This document shows positions 8,784-16,496 of a stretch of DNA of 64,000 bases, piece by piece (position 1 is the stretch's first letter; each line of letters begins with the position of its first letter). Position numbers and translations under genes: made by a program. This stretch comes from Cryobacterium breve (GTDB lineage Bacteria > Actinomycetota > Actinomycetes > Actinomycetales > Microbacteriaceae): contig NZ_SOGJ01000012.1 in assembly GCF_004402375.1 (NCBI RefSeq), positions 66,342-130,341 of the forward strand. The letters run 5' to 3'. Under the pieces are notes generated by a model, which saw only the letters and a list, made by a program, of their open reading frames with translations, searched no databases and was not told where the DNA came from.

Positions 8784-11090
8784 TCACACGGCGGGTAGGG
8801 TGAGCGGAACCGCGTCGCCCCCGTCACACCAGAGGGCCTGGGCCTCCGGATGGCGTTGGGTGAGCCACACATCGAAATCGACGGCCGGCACCGGGCGCGA
8901 CATGTAGTAGCCCTGGCCCTGATCGCAGCCGAAGCGGGCGAGAGCCGCATACGCCTCCGCGTCTTCGATCCCTTCGGCCACCATGCTCAGGCCGAGACTA
9001 TGGGCCAGGATGACGGTCGATGAGACCAGCGCGGCCGCGCGCGGATCATTGGTCATCGGCGACACGAACGACCGGTCCAGCTTGAGTTGGTCGATGGGCA
9101 GGTCGCGCAGGTAGGCCAGGGAACTGTACCCGGTGCCGAAATCGTCCACGGCGATGCGCACGCCCCGCAGGCGCAGCCGGCTGAGGATGTCGTGGGCTCG
9201 GGCCCGGTCGGCCATCAGAAAGTCCTCGGTCACCTCGACCTGCAGCGCCGAGGCTGGCAGGGCGCGGACCAGGAGCATGGCGCCGATCCGTTCGGGCAGG
9301 TTTTCGTCCACCAGAGAGCTGCCCGAGAAGTTCACGGCCACCGACAACGGCGTGCCCTGCGCCTGCCAGCGCGCCGCCTGGTCGAGGGCCTGGGCCAGCA
9401 CGACCTGGGTGAGGTCGGGCATGAGACCCGATTCCTCAGCCAACTCCAGGAAGGCATCCGGATACAACAGGCCCCGCGTCGGATGCTGCCACCGCACGAG
9501 TGCCTCAACGCCCTGCACGGCGCCGGTGGCCAGCTCGATCTTGGGCTGGAAGTGCAGCACCAGTTCGTTCTCCGTCAGAGCGTTGCGCAGCTCCTCCAGA
9601 GTGCGTAGGCGCGTGTCACCGTGACTGTCGTCGACGCTCCGGTAGACGTGGTGCCCGGTGCGGGCGGACTTGGCCTTGTACATCGCCATGTCGGCCTTGC
9701 GCAGCAGCACCGTGAGGTCCTCGCCCTGGGCCGGGTACAGCGCGATCCCGATGCTGGCCGTGGTCGTCAGGGCGATCCCGGCCAGGGTGAACGGCACCGC
9801 CAGGGCGTCGAGCACGGTGACCGCCGCCGTCTCGGCGTCCGCCGCCTCCGCACCGTCGAGAAGGATCGCGAATTCGTCCCCGCCGAGCCGGGCGAGCAGG
9901 TCGTTCGGCCCCAGCTGGGCGGTCAGCCGCTCGCCGACCTGCACCAGCAGGCGGTCCCCTGCGTCGTGGCCAAGACTGTCGTTGACTTCCTTGAACCGGT
10001 CCAGGTCGAGCACCAGCAGCGCGCGCCGGTGGCCGCCGGCCAGCAATCCGGGAACGTCGGCGTACAGTGACCGCCGGTTGGGCAGCCCGGTGAGGTCGTC
10101 GGTGCGGGACTGGGCGCGCAGATTGACCATGCGGCCCAGCTCCCTGAAGGCGAGTGCCGTGCGGATCGACGCCCCCACGAGTGCCAGGCTGGCCAGCAGC
10201 ACCGCGGTGATGGGAACGTCGATCCGGCTGGCCGTGACGAGCACCACCAGACCGCAGCCCGTGGCGATCGACGGCACCACCATCGCCCACGCGCCGCGCA
10301 CGGGACGGCCTGGTTCGCTCGACGGGAGAGTGTAACTGCGCAGCCAGACCGCGATCAGAGCAAGGCCGACCGTCCAGCCCAGGTCAAGCGGGGTGCCGAT
10401 GGTGAAGCCGGGGCCCGTGACCCGGAACGCGAACAGGGTGTCGGTGATGGTGAAGATGAACAGGCCCAGGATCAACAGATTCCAGTTGCGGCCGACGGTG
10501 AGGCCGCGGGCGGCGGCGATCCCGGCGACGACGGCCATCATGGTGAGGTCCCACGAGGGGTAGGCCACGGCGACGAGGGCGGCTACCGAGGGCATCCCGC
10601 CATCGGTTTGCAGAACCGGGCCGAGCACGACCGACAGCACGGCGGCGGCGCCGAACACGCCCACCGCGCTGTCCAGCGTCACGGCCCAGGACAGGGTGCG
10701 CAGCTGGCGGTAGACCAGAACGAACAGGGCGGCCAGGATCAGCGGGTTGACGAGGAGGTGTCCCGCATCCGCCAGAGACGGGAACGGAAGCGCCGGCGCC
10801 CCGCCGAGCGTGACCAGATGGCCCGTGTAGCCGGCCGCGAACACGGTGACGGCTGCTGCCACCAGCGGCTCCAGGTAGCGTCCTCGGCCGACTCGCCGCA
10901 CTTCCACCCAGCACACCACGGCCGTGACCCACTGGGCGAGCACGTTCGCAACGGCTCCCACGGCGACGGGCAGCCCGAGGCCGGTCAGCAGAGGCGCGAC
11001 GACGGCACAGGCCACGAGCGTTCCGAGGAGCCACAGGAGCCAGGCGTGGGCGCGGCGGGGGTGGAGAGCAGACATGGTTCGGGTTGGCAC
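8784..11090 (-). CDS. Membrane GGDEF-EAL protein 2 (cyclic-di-GMP turnover)
   Basis: 768 residues with the same design as its downstream neighbour: about ten N-terminal helices, then GGDEF (LARLGGDEF intact) and EAL (GVEALVRW, VTEDF, DDFGTGYSSL, KLDRSF, AEGIED all present). The I-site position reads GPND, so the Arg of the RxxD product-inhibition site is absent. The sensor helices differ more from the paralogue than the catalytic domains do, as expected for duplicated enzymes with different inputs. The start is a GTG at 11088-11090 or an ATG five codons later; neither has a clear ribosome site. No ligand is predictable. Confidence 0.92.
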   Translation of the reverse strand: MPTRTMSALHPRRAHAWLLWLLGTLVACAVVAPLLTGLGLPVAVGAVANVLAQWVTAVVCWVEVRRVGRGRYLEPLVAAAVTVFAAGYTGHLVTLGGAPALPFPSLADAGHLLVNPLILAALFVLVYRQLRTLSWAVTLDSAVGVFGAAAVLSVVLGPVLQTDGGMPSVAALVAVAYPSWDLTMMAVVAGIAAARGLTVGRNWNLLILGLFIFTITDTLFAFRVTGPGFTIGTPLDLGWTVGLALIAVWLRSYTLPSSEPGRPVRGAWAMVVPSIATGCGLVVLVTASRIDVPITAVLLASLALVGASIRTALAFRELGRMVNLRAQSRTDDLTGLPNRRSLYADVPGLLAGGHRRALLVLDLDRFKEVNDSLGHDAGDRLLVQVGERLTAQLGPNDLLARLGGDEFAILLDGAEAADAETAAVTVLDALAVPFTLAGIALTTTASIGIALYPAQGEDLTVLLRKADMAMYKAKSARTGHHVYRSVDDSHGDTRLRTLEELRNALTENELVLHFQPKIELATGAVQGVEALVRWQHPTRGLLYPDAFLELAEESGLMPDLTQVVLAQALDQAARWQAQGTPLSVAVNFSGSSLVDENLPERIGAMLLVRALPASALQVEVTEDFLMADRARAHDILSRLRLRGVRIAVDDFGTGYSSLAYLRDLPIDQLKLDRSFVSPMTNDPRAAALVSSTVILAHSLGLSMVAEGIEDAEAYAALARFGCDQGQGYYMSRPVPAVDFDVWLTQRHPEAQALWCDGGDAVPLTLPAV

Positions 11091-11249
11091 GATTCGGGTC
11101 AGGGGGTTTGACTGCGAGGACTGCGGGGAACCACCGTGCCCATTCCCGCTTGTACTGGAAACAATAGCGGTGGCCGGCTTCCGGCCCGTGCACCGCGCAC
11201 CGGTGTCGGCGCGACGAAGACCCCTGCGGTGCGGTCCCGGGGGCGGCGG

Positions 11250-12233
11250 CTACTCGCCGGGGTAGCGCAGCCCAATCTGCGCGCGTACCTCGTCAAGGGT
11301 CTCCATGATCGCCACCAGCTCCTCGACCGGCAGGATGTCGCTCGAGATCTTTCCGGCCCGGATCAGCAGTTCCGCCTCCGCCGCCTGATAGTGCATGCCG
11401 CGCCCGTTGATCTCGGCGGTGAAGGTCTCGATGACCTCGTTGGCACTGTTCAGCACCCGGAAGTCGGTGGGCGAGTACCAGACCCGGTCGATGTCGATCC
11501 GGCCCAGGGTTCCGAGAATTGTGGCAGTGTTCGGGCCTGTCGCGTTGCTCGCCGACAGGGTCTGGGCGATCTGCCCGCCCGCATAGCGGAAGGTGGTGGC
11601 GACCTGCGCGTCGGCGCCCGTGGCCTTGAACGTCGCGCTCGCCTGGATGGTCTCGGGGCGCCCGAACAGTTCGGACGCGAACGTGAGCGGGTAGATGCCG
11701 AGGTCGAGGAGCGCGCCGCCGCCGAGGTGCATGGCGTTCAGTCGGTGCGCCGGGTCATCCGGCAGGTCCTGAGTGTGGTCGGCGATCAGTGTGCGCACGT
11801 CGCCGAGGGTTCCTTCGGCGAGGATCTCGCGGATGCGCACCATGTGCGGCAGGAACCGGGTCCACATGCCCTCGAGCACGAGCAGCCCGAGGCTCGCGCC
11901 GAGGTCGACGATCTCGCGTGCCTCGGCGCCGTTCAGGGTGATCGGCTTCTCGATCAGAACGTGCTTTCCGGCATTCAGAGCGAGCTTGGCGTTCGCCGCG
12001 TGAAACGGATGCGGGGTCGAGATGTAAATGATGTCGACATCCGGGTCGGCAGCTAGGGCCTCGTAGCTCGCATGCGCCGTGGGGATGCCGAACTCGGCCG
12101 CGAAGGCCTCCGCTGACGCCTGCGATCGGGAACCGACCGCCTGCACCTGAAAACCGTTCAGCACGAGGTCGTTGGTGAATTCGTGGGCGATCCCGCCCGT
12201 GGCCAGGATTCCCCAGCGGATTGCGTCGGTCAT
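11250..12233 (-). CDS. Gfo/Idh/MocA family oxidoreductase
   Basis: 327 residues. The N-terminal Rossmann segment reads GILATGGIAHEF, and the family's catalytic-region EKP motif appears as LIEKPIT near residue 97. The C-terminal half (LNAMHLGGGALLDLGIYPL) matches the family's substrate domain. Members are NAD(P)-dependent sugar, inositol or dihydrodiol dehydrogenases in the cytoplasm; the exact substrate cannot be read from sequence. On minus, TAGGCT (12240-12245) lies six bases before the ATG, a leaderless-type -10. There are no close co-directional partners. Confidence 0.9.
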   Translation of the reverse strand: MTDAIRWGILATGGIAHEFTNDLVLNGFQVQAVGSRSQASAEAFAAEFGIPTAHASYEALAADPDVDIIYISTPHPFHAANAKLALNAGKHVLIEKPITLNGAEAREIVDLGASLGLLVLEGMWTRFLPHMVRIREILAEGTLGDVRTLIADHTQDLPDDPAHRLNAMHLGGGALLDLGIYPLTFASELFGRPETIQASATFKATGADAQVATTFRYAGGQIAQTLSASNATGPNTATILGTLGRIDIDRVWYSPTDFRVLNSANEVIETFTAEINGRGMHYQAAEAELLIRAGKISSDILPVEELVAIMETLDEVRAQIGLRYPGE

Positions 12234-12295
12234 GGCATCAGCCTAGCGATTGAGGGCCGCCCGACCGGGGTCCCGACCGTTGATTCTGCGGCGGG

Positions 12296-12410
12296 CCTCG
12301 CGGGGGCCTGGCGGGCCACCTCGCGGAAGGCCTGGCGGGGGGCCTGGCGGGGGGCCTGGCGGGCCACCTCGCGGGAGGCCTGGCGGGGGGCCTGGCGGGG
12401 GCTCGCCGGA
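12296..12410. repeat. GC-rich tandem repeat block
   Basis: Degenerate repeats of a GGCCTGGCGGG-like unit interspersed with GCCACCTCGCGG. The frame is open in several directions only because of composition; no real gene is supported. It precedes a palindromic element in the same way as the 9-bp repeats at 13665-13718 do. Confidence 0.85.
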
Positions 12411-12519
12411 CATCCGTGGCGACACACGCGGTGGCTAACTGCGGAGATTTTCGCGACACGCCGCTCAGCCGGGTGCCACAACCGGCGTGTCCCGAAAATC
12501 TCCGCATTTGCGTGACAAC
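12411..12519. repeat. Type B palindromic element, copy 1
   Basis: Left arm 12441-12463 and right arm 12483-12505 are inverted with one mismatch in 23 (core GCGGAGATTTTCG, then ACACGCCG). The arms are preceded by CATCCGTGGCG...GCTAACT and followed by TTGCGTGAC, sequences shared with copy 2 at 13719-13829 in the same orientation. The 12234-12547 gap therefore holds only repeats. Confidence 0.9.
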
Positions 12520-12547
12520 GGATGCCCCGTCGGCCCCGGTCGTGGCC

Positions 12548-13014
12548 TCAGCAGGGTGGCATCAGCTCGATCAGCCGCGCTGCACGATCCACAATCGCCC
12601 GTGCCGCCGGAATCGCTTGATCCACGTCGTCAACCGTTGCCGAGGCGCGGCCGATGTCGGGGTACTGCGTGTCGTTTCGGAGTCGCCGCATCCAATCGAA
12701 CTCGCGGATCTCGCTCGGGCGAGGGGGCTCCAGCTGAGCGACCGCCACCTCGAGCAGCACGGCATGCGCTCCCTCACCTCGGGGTTTGAGCCCCTGGTTG
12801 ACCAGCATCGCGGCGAGCGCGAGTCTCGCCGCATCGTAGGTGAGCGTAAACGCGCCGGCCGGGTCGAGGTCGCGGAGCGTTGCAACAGCAATGAGGTACG
12901 GGCCTGCACCAGGTGACTTTCAACGAGATCGCGGTTGGCGACGACACGGGTGAGTCGACTTCAGTCAACGAGTCGATCAATCTCGACCCGGCCACGATCC
13001 CACCGATCGATCAT
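12548..13014 (-). pseudogene. HEPN-like gene, broken by an in-frame stop and a frameshift
   Basis: The ATG 13012-13014 overlaps the MNT stop codon by one base. Translation runs 17 codons (MIDRWDRGRVEIDRLVD), then meets TGA at 12961-12963. The same frame continues with protein-like sequence (SRLTRVVANRDLVESHLVQAR) to about 12900, where the frame changes by one base. A second frame then carries YLIAVATLRDLDPAGAF, TYDAARLALAAMLVNQGL and RRLRNDTQYP to the TGA at 12548-12550. The joined product resembles actinobacterial HEPN-domain partners of MNT proteins (about 155 residues, ending in the RN-x-x-x-Y variant of the HEPN motif). Either a sequencing problem or true inactivation could explain it; two independent lesions favour decay. 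Confidence 0.7.
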
Positions 13015-13604
13015 CAGGAGGTCTCCAGCAGGTCAAGGTGCACGAGGGGACGTTCGCTGAGTGTGCGGAGGAACGGATCGGTGTCGGCTGCCTTCCATGC
13101 CGCGGCGCTGACAATACGGGGGTTCACTGCGCGAGCGAGCGTGATGCCGGCGGTGCGGGATGCCTCGTAGACCTGGCCGCGTGGGGGGTTGCCCACGATC
13201 AGAAGATCGATGTCGCCCGGGGCATCACCGGGCTCGCCCGCGCGTCTCGCTGCCCACGAACCGTAGAGGAAGGCCGCATCGATTCCGACGATACCGGCGA
13301 GGTGGTGTGGGATCACGACAGCGGGACCATAGGTGAGGCCGAGCAGTTCGGCGAGAGGGCGAAACGCCGGCGTGTCCCGGCGGGCCCGAACCTCGACGGC
13401 TTGGCCGCGCTTGCTCGTGGAGGCAAGGCCCATCTTCGCGATTCGGGAGACTTCGCGGTGCGCGCTCGAGTACGGCGTATGCGCAGCGCGGGCGAGGTCA
13501 GAGATCGTGAACGATCGGTCGGGGTTCAAGAAGAGCCGGGCGAGGATTTCACCCTGCGCGTCTGACCGGAACAGCGGCGCGAGAGTTGGTGCCTTAATAT
13601 TCAC
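13014..13604 (-). CDS. MNT-type nucleotidyltransferase with N-terminal winged helix
   Basis: 196 residues from the GTG at 13602-13604. Residues about 15-75 form a winged-helix domain (ILARLFLNPDRSFTISDLAR, then SSAHREVSRIAKMGL), probably DNA binding. The C-terminal half has the minimal nucleotidyltransferase signature LYGSWAARR...GDIDLLIVG with both Asp residues. Such proteins pair with HEPN toxins, which they silence by nucleotide addition to the HEPN active site or by binding. Its stop overlaps the start of the broken HEPN gene. A longer frame to 13808 would translate the 9-bp repeats and palindrome and is not credible. The promoter overlaps an inverted repeat, consistent with autoregulation. 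Confidence 0.8.
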   Translation of the reverse strand: MNIKAPTLAPLFRSDAQGEILARLFLNPDRSFTISDLARAAHTPYSSAHREVSRIAKMGLASTSKRGQAVEVRARRDTPAFRPLAELLGLTYGPAVVIPHHLAGIVGIDAAFLYGSWAARRAGEPGDAPGDIDLLIVGNPPRGQVYEASRTAGITLARAVNPRIVSAAAWKAADTDPFLRTLSERPLVHLDLLETS

Positions 13605-13628
13605 ATACGCGATAATACTGTCGCGTAT
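13605..13628 (-). promoter_or_regulatory. Autoregulatory operator over leaderless promoter of MNT gene
   Basis: Perfect inverted repeat ATACGCGA-N8-TCGCGTAT. The minus-strand -10 TATTAT (13612-13617) lies in its middle and ends 7 bases before the GTG, so the mRNA should be leaderless. A bound repressor would block the -10 directly. Confidence 0.65.
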
Positions 13629-13664
13629 CCGGATAAACGAGAGCGGGTCGCCGCCGGGCTCGCA

Positions 13665-13718
13665 GGGTTCGCCGGGTTCGCCGGGTTCGCCGGGTTCGCC
13701 GGGTTCGCCGGGTTCGCC
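13665..13718. repeat. Six 9-bp tandem repeats
   Basis: Six exact GGGTTCGCC units, immediately before the second type B palindromic element and upstream of the MNT promoter. Confidence 0.95.
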
Positions 13719-13829
13719 GGGGCATCCGTGGCGGCACCCGGTGTTGCTAACTGCGGAGATTTTCGCGACACGCCGGATGTCACGCCCGACTGACCGGCGT
13801 TTCTCCAAAATCTCCGCGGTTACGTGACT
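13719..13829. repeat. Type B palindromic element, copy 2
   Basis: Left arm 13753-13776, right arm 13794-13817 (24 bp, five mismatches), same core GCGGAGATTTT and same flanks (CATCCGTGGCG, GCTAACT, ...ACGTGAC) and orientation as copy 1 at 12411-12519. The rest of the gap to the integrase gene (13830-14036) holds a CGGCTTCGGAACGGC duplication and the attL core but no gene. Confidence 0.9.
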
Positions 13830-13937
13830 ACCAACGGCTTCGGAACGGCGACGTACAGCAACTCACGGCTTCGGAACGGCAACTCACGGCGACGCACAGC
13901 AACGACGAGCAGCGAATGACCTGGCTGCCTGCTTGAG

Positions 13938-13983
13938 ATGGAGCCGCCTATCAGAATCGAACTGATGACCTTCTCATTACGAG
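13938..13983. repeat. attL core (46 bp, partial tRNA-Thr)
   Basis: Identical to 55664-55709. It holds only the tRNA 3' portion through the anticodon region; the sequence beyond lacks the D-arm and 5' acceptor strand, so this copy is not a tRNA gene. Confidence 0.95.
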
Positions 13984-14036
13984 GGATATTTTATGAAGCT
14001 CGCGGGTGTTCGCCGGAGTAAAGTCGGCCCGCGAAA

Positions 14037-15224
14037 TCAACGATCTGAGGCCTCCACTGTTCGCTCATGTTCGCTGGGGTAATCGCCATAGGGTGCAACA
14101 TAGGGTGCAGACGGCTCGTCCATCTTCGCCATGAGAGCCTGCTCACGTTCCTCAAGCGGGTGCACGTAGACGCGGTAGGTGAACGCTGCGTCAGCGTGGC
14201 CGAGGATCTTCGCCGTCACCGCAACGTCGCCTCCTGAGTCCGCGATCATGTGCGTGGCCGCGGTGTGCCGGGACTGGTATCGCCTCGTCTCGGAGAGCCC
14301 TGCAGACATGAGTAGCGCCCGCCATGCTTTAGTGTCCACGCCCGGTCCGATCGGGCCACCGTTCGGCTGGGGGAACATGAGCGCGACCGGCCGGCCGTCG
14401 TACTCCCACCCCTTCCACTCGGCGCCCATCTCGGCCATGAGTAGGAGCTGCTCGGTGCGGTGCGTGCGCAGGAGCGCGGCGATGGTCTTGGGCAGGATGA
14501 TCCGCCGCTCCCCCGCCTCCGACTTCGGTGCGTCCTGGTAGATGAATCCGAGGCCCTTTACGCGGAGCAGCTGGTGGCTGACCGCGAGCGCGCCCGTCTT
14601 GTCGTCGAAGTCCTGCCAGGTGAGGCCGAGCACTTCGGCAGGCCTGAGCCCGAGCTTGACCGCGAGGTGCCAGCGGGCCCGGTTCCGGCCGGTGGCGGCC
14701 GTGAGGATCGCGTCCCGGTCCTCGCGGGAGAACGCGGTCGTGTTGGGCTTGCCGATCGGGTCGAGCTTGACGCGGAGTGCAGGGTTGAAACCGATCTGCC
14801 CGCGGTCGAGCGCCACGTTCAGCGCCGACTTCAGCGGGGCCAGATAGCGGCGCTGCGACGACGCTGCGACGTTCAGCGACGTCACCCACTCCTCGAGGCG
14901 CTCAGTCGTCAGCTTGTCCAGCTTGATCGACCCCAGCTCGGGAACGATCTTGGAGTCCGTCACCCACCGGTCCATCGCGTACGTCGTCGGGCGGTGCTTG
15001 GCGACGTTCTCAAGCCAGTGGTCCATCCATGCCGCCACGGTGGGCACCTTGCCCGCAACGAGCTTGCCGTCGTCGCGGCGGTTGAGGAGCTCACGCTTCT
15101 CCTGGGCGCACAGTGCTTTCGTCTTGTGGTAGCGGGTGTACTTGCGCTTGCCGGCCACGGTCACGTAGCCGCGCCACCCCTTGTCCGTCTTCGACATGGA
15201 GCCTTCACCCTTTGCCGCTCTCAT
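14037..15224 (-). CDS. int: Tyrosine integrase
   Basis: 395 residues from the ATG at 15222-15224 with AGAAGGA upstream; the start overlaps the ImmA gene stop (ATGA). Residues 1-60 look like an arm-binding AP2-type N-terminus, the middle is the core-binding SAM-like domain, and the C-terminal half the catalytic domain. Catalytic residues: Arg in LGLRPAEVLGL, Arg in RYQSRHTAATH (the first His of the usual HxxR box is Tyr here), His in ILGH and nucleophile Tyr in RVYVH. It should recombine the tRNA-Thr core. Its 3' end adjoins attL, and it contains two arm-type repeats in its coding sequence. Confidence 0.93.
   Translation of the reverse strand: MRAAKGEGSMSKTDKGWRGYVTVAGKRKYTRYHKTKALCAQEKRELLNRRDDGKLVAGKVPTVAAWMDHWLENVAKHRPTTYAMDRWVTDSKIVPELGSIKLDKLTTERLEEWVTSLNVAASSQRRYLAPLKSALNVALDRGQIGFNPALRVKLDPIGKPNTTAFSREDRDAILTAATGRNRARWHLAVKLGLRPAEVLGLTWQDFDDKTGALAVSHQLLRVKGLGFIYQDAPKSEAGERRIILPKTIAALLRTHRTEQLLLMAEMGAEWKGWEYDGRPVALMFPQPNGGPIGPGVDTKAWRALLMSAGLSETRRYQSRHTAATHMIADSGGDVAVTAKILGHADAAFTYRVYVHPLEEREQALMAKMDEPSAPYVAPYGDYPSEHERTVEASDR
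14087..14109. promoter_or_regulatory. Putative integrase arm-type sites, left pair
   Basis: Two CATAGGGTGCA copies 12 bp apart (14087-14097, 14099-14109), inside the 3' end of int. The same paired motif occurs near attR at 55593-55615 in the same orientation, as expected for arm sites of one integrase. Confidence 0.6.
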
Positions 15225-15616
15225 GCGCTGTCCTTCTGTCCGTTGAGGTATGCGAGCAGGATGTCTCCGGTCACCTGGAGGTCGATGGCCCACTCCCGCG
15301 GGTCGCTCGACCATTGCGCGAGCTGGCGGAGGCGGTCGGCGGGGATGAGTCGGCGCGATGCGGAGAGGTCGGCTCGGCGTTCCTGTCGCAGCGACCACAC
15401 ACCGTCCGTGTGGCGGTCGTCGGCGAGGTGGTGGGCGATCTCGTGCGCGAGCACGCTCCGCTCCGTTGCGACTCTCATGCCGCGGCGCAGGAGGATGATC
15501 TGGCGGCCGGGGATGTACATGCCGCAGTTGACCCGCAAGTGCTGGTAGGCGACGGTGAGGCCAAGCTGGTCGGCGTGCCCGTGCGGGTCGTAAACATCAG
15601 TCGTCGAATTCGTCAA
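15221..15616 (-). CDS. ImmA/IrrE-family metallopeptidase
   Basis: 131 residues from a TTG at 15614-15616; an upstream GGGGGAG makes this start reasonable. AHEIAHHLA provides the HExxH zinc motif near residue 57, with ERRADLSASR downstream as the likely third ligand region. Phage ImmA-type enzymes cleave the immunity repressor to trigger induction. It lies directly between the repressor (20-base overlap) and the integrase (4-base overlap), a three-gene lysogeny operon read leftward. The target is inferred from position. Confidence 0.85.
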   Translation of the reverse strand: MTNSTTDVYDPHGHADQLGLTVAYQHLRVNCGMYIPGRQIILLRRGMRVATERSVLAHEIAHHLADDRHTDGVWSLRQERRADLSASRRLIPADRLRQLAQWSSDPREWAIDLQVTGDILLAYLNGQKDSA

Positions 15617-16088
15617 TCTCGATTACCGTCTCCCCCGGTTTTGCAACGGCGCCGAGTTGCTCGGCTTCGTCCTCGGTAGGAGTGTGGCGCATGCGTGTGA
15701 CATTGCCTCGGTCTTGCATGGCCGGGTGGTTTTCGTCGAGAGGCTGGGTGAGGACGGCGGAGTTCCAGACCTGGTCCTCTATGCGCCGGATCGTCTCCCT
15801 GGCCAGTTCCAGGTCGGTGAATTCGCGGAGCTGCAGCTGCGGTGCCATAACCATGGGCAGATCCATGTCTCCATCGTCGAGGTAGCCGGCTGCGATGAGC
15901 GCCTGGAGTGGGTGCACATCGTAGGCGCGGGCCACTTCGACCACCTGGCGGGGCCGCGGTTCGACTTTTCCGGCCAGCCACCGGCTGATGGTGGATTCGG
16001 GGATGCCTGCGCGCTCAGCAATTCGGGCGCCAGCGGCGTTATCCGTGATGGTCCGCAGGTATTGGGGCCAATCAACTCTCGTGGTCAT
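15597..16088 (-). CDS. CI-like immunity repressor (HTH)
   Basis: 163 residues. The N-terminal helix-turn-helix spans about residues 15-60 (ARIAERAGIPESTISRWLAG). The C-terminal part is acidic (DENHPAMQDRGN, then TEDEAEQLG and VIEIDEFDD) without a LexA-type Ser/Lys peptidase motif, so inactivation probably depends on the adjacent ImmA. It starts at the ATG 16086-16088, without a ribosome site and with a -10 box six bases upstream, indicating a leaderless mRNA, as known for lambda cI from its maintenance promoter. It is transcribed divergently from the Cro-like gene across shared operators. Confidence 0.85.
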   Translation of the reverse strand: MTTRVDWPQYLRTITDNAAGARIAERAGIPESTISRWLAGKVEPRPRQVVEVARAYDVHPLQALIAAGYLDDGDMDLPMVMAPQLQLREFTDLELARETIRRIEDQVWNSAVLTQPLDENHPAMQDRGNVTRMRHTPTEDEAEQLGAVAKPGETVIEIDEFDD

Positions 16089-16094
16089 GGCCCC

Positions 16095-16123
16095 AAACTA
16101 TCCCAATCATTGCGCGCGTGCAA
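16095..16123 (-). promoter_or_regulatory. Leaderless promoter of the CI-like gene
   Basis: Minus-strand TTGCAC (16118-16123), 17-base spacer, TAGTTT (16095-16100), then six bases to the ATG. Confidence 0.7.
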
Positions 16124-16124
16124 T
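16109..16124. promoter_or_regulatory. Operator palindrome 1
   Basis: ATTGC-N6-GCAAT overlaps the -35 of the repressor promoter, suited to autoregulation. A related TTGCATAAGTGCA begins at 16129. Confidence 0.6.
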
Positions 16125-16173
16125 GTGTTTGCATAAGTGCACCCCCGGAATCACGCGGAAGTGGCCGCGACAC

Positions 16174-16225
16174 GCGCAATGCATGAATGGAATAATCATG
16201 CAATAGCGCAAGACACCCGTAGTCT
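16174..16225 (+). promoter_or_regulatory. Operator 2 and Cro-gene promoter
   Basis: An imperfect dyad at 16174-16208 (GCGCAATGCATGA...TCATGCAATAGCGC) repeats the TTGCA half-site. TAGTCT (16220-16225) lies seven bases before the ATG at 16233, giving a leaderless lytic promoter. The -35 is not clear. Confidence 0.5.
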
Positions 16226-16232
16226 TGCCAAC

Positions 16233-16496
16233 ATGCAATCAGCTACCAAATCAGCCAGAGCCCAGGCGGCTCTCGTGCTCAACCGGGCCCAGCTGGACGA
16301 ATTGCGCCGTGCAAACGGCATCGTCTCTGAGGTGGAACTCGCCAGGATCATCGGGGTAAACCCGGTCACTCTCTGGCGGGTCAGCAACGGAGACGTACAT
16401 CCGTCCAATGGATTCATCGCCCGGGTAATGCTGGCTTTCCCGCACGCCTCTATGGCCTCGTTGTTCCAGGTCGTCAGCGCCGAGAAGGTCGCGTAA
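16233..16496 (+). CDS. Cro-like HTH regulator
   Basis: 87 residues from the ATG at 16233; a longer frame from 16137 would cross the operators. The HTH is VSEVELARIIGVNPVTLWRVSNG, about residues 32-55. First gene of the rightward early operon, divergent from the repressor, hence inferred to be the lytic-side regulator. Its TAA stop shares its last base with the ATG of the next gene, so the pair is translationally coupled. Confidence 0.8.
   Translation: MQSATKSARAQAALVLNRAQLDELRRANGIVSEVELARIIGVNPVTLWRVSNGDVHPSNGFIARVMLAFPHASMASLFQVVSAEKVA

Noticed and set aside
12296..12410. CRISPR array
   Set aside because: Units are contiguous degenerate tandem repeats without spacers; the same holds for 13665-13718.
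12945..12975. Selenocysteine at the TGA of the HEPN gene
   Set aside because: A second lesion downstream and no evident SECIS-like hairpin make decay more likely.
13605..13808. GEP-repeat N-terminal extension of the MNT protein
   Set aside because: Would translate the 9-bp repeats and a palindrome; the promoter and operator lie inside it.
13938..13983. Functional tRNA at attL
   Set aside because: Lacks the 5' half; only the integration core is present.
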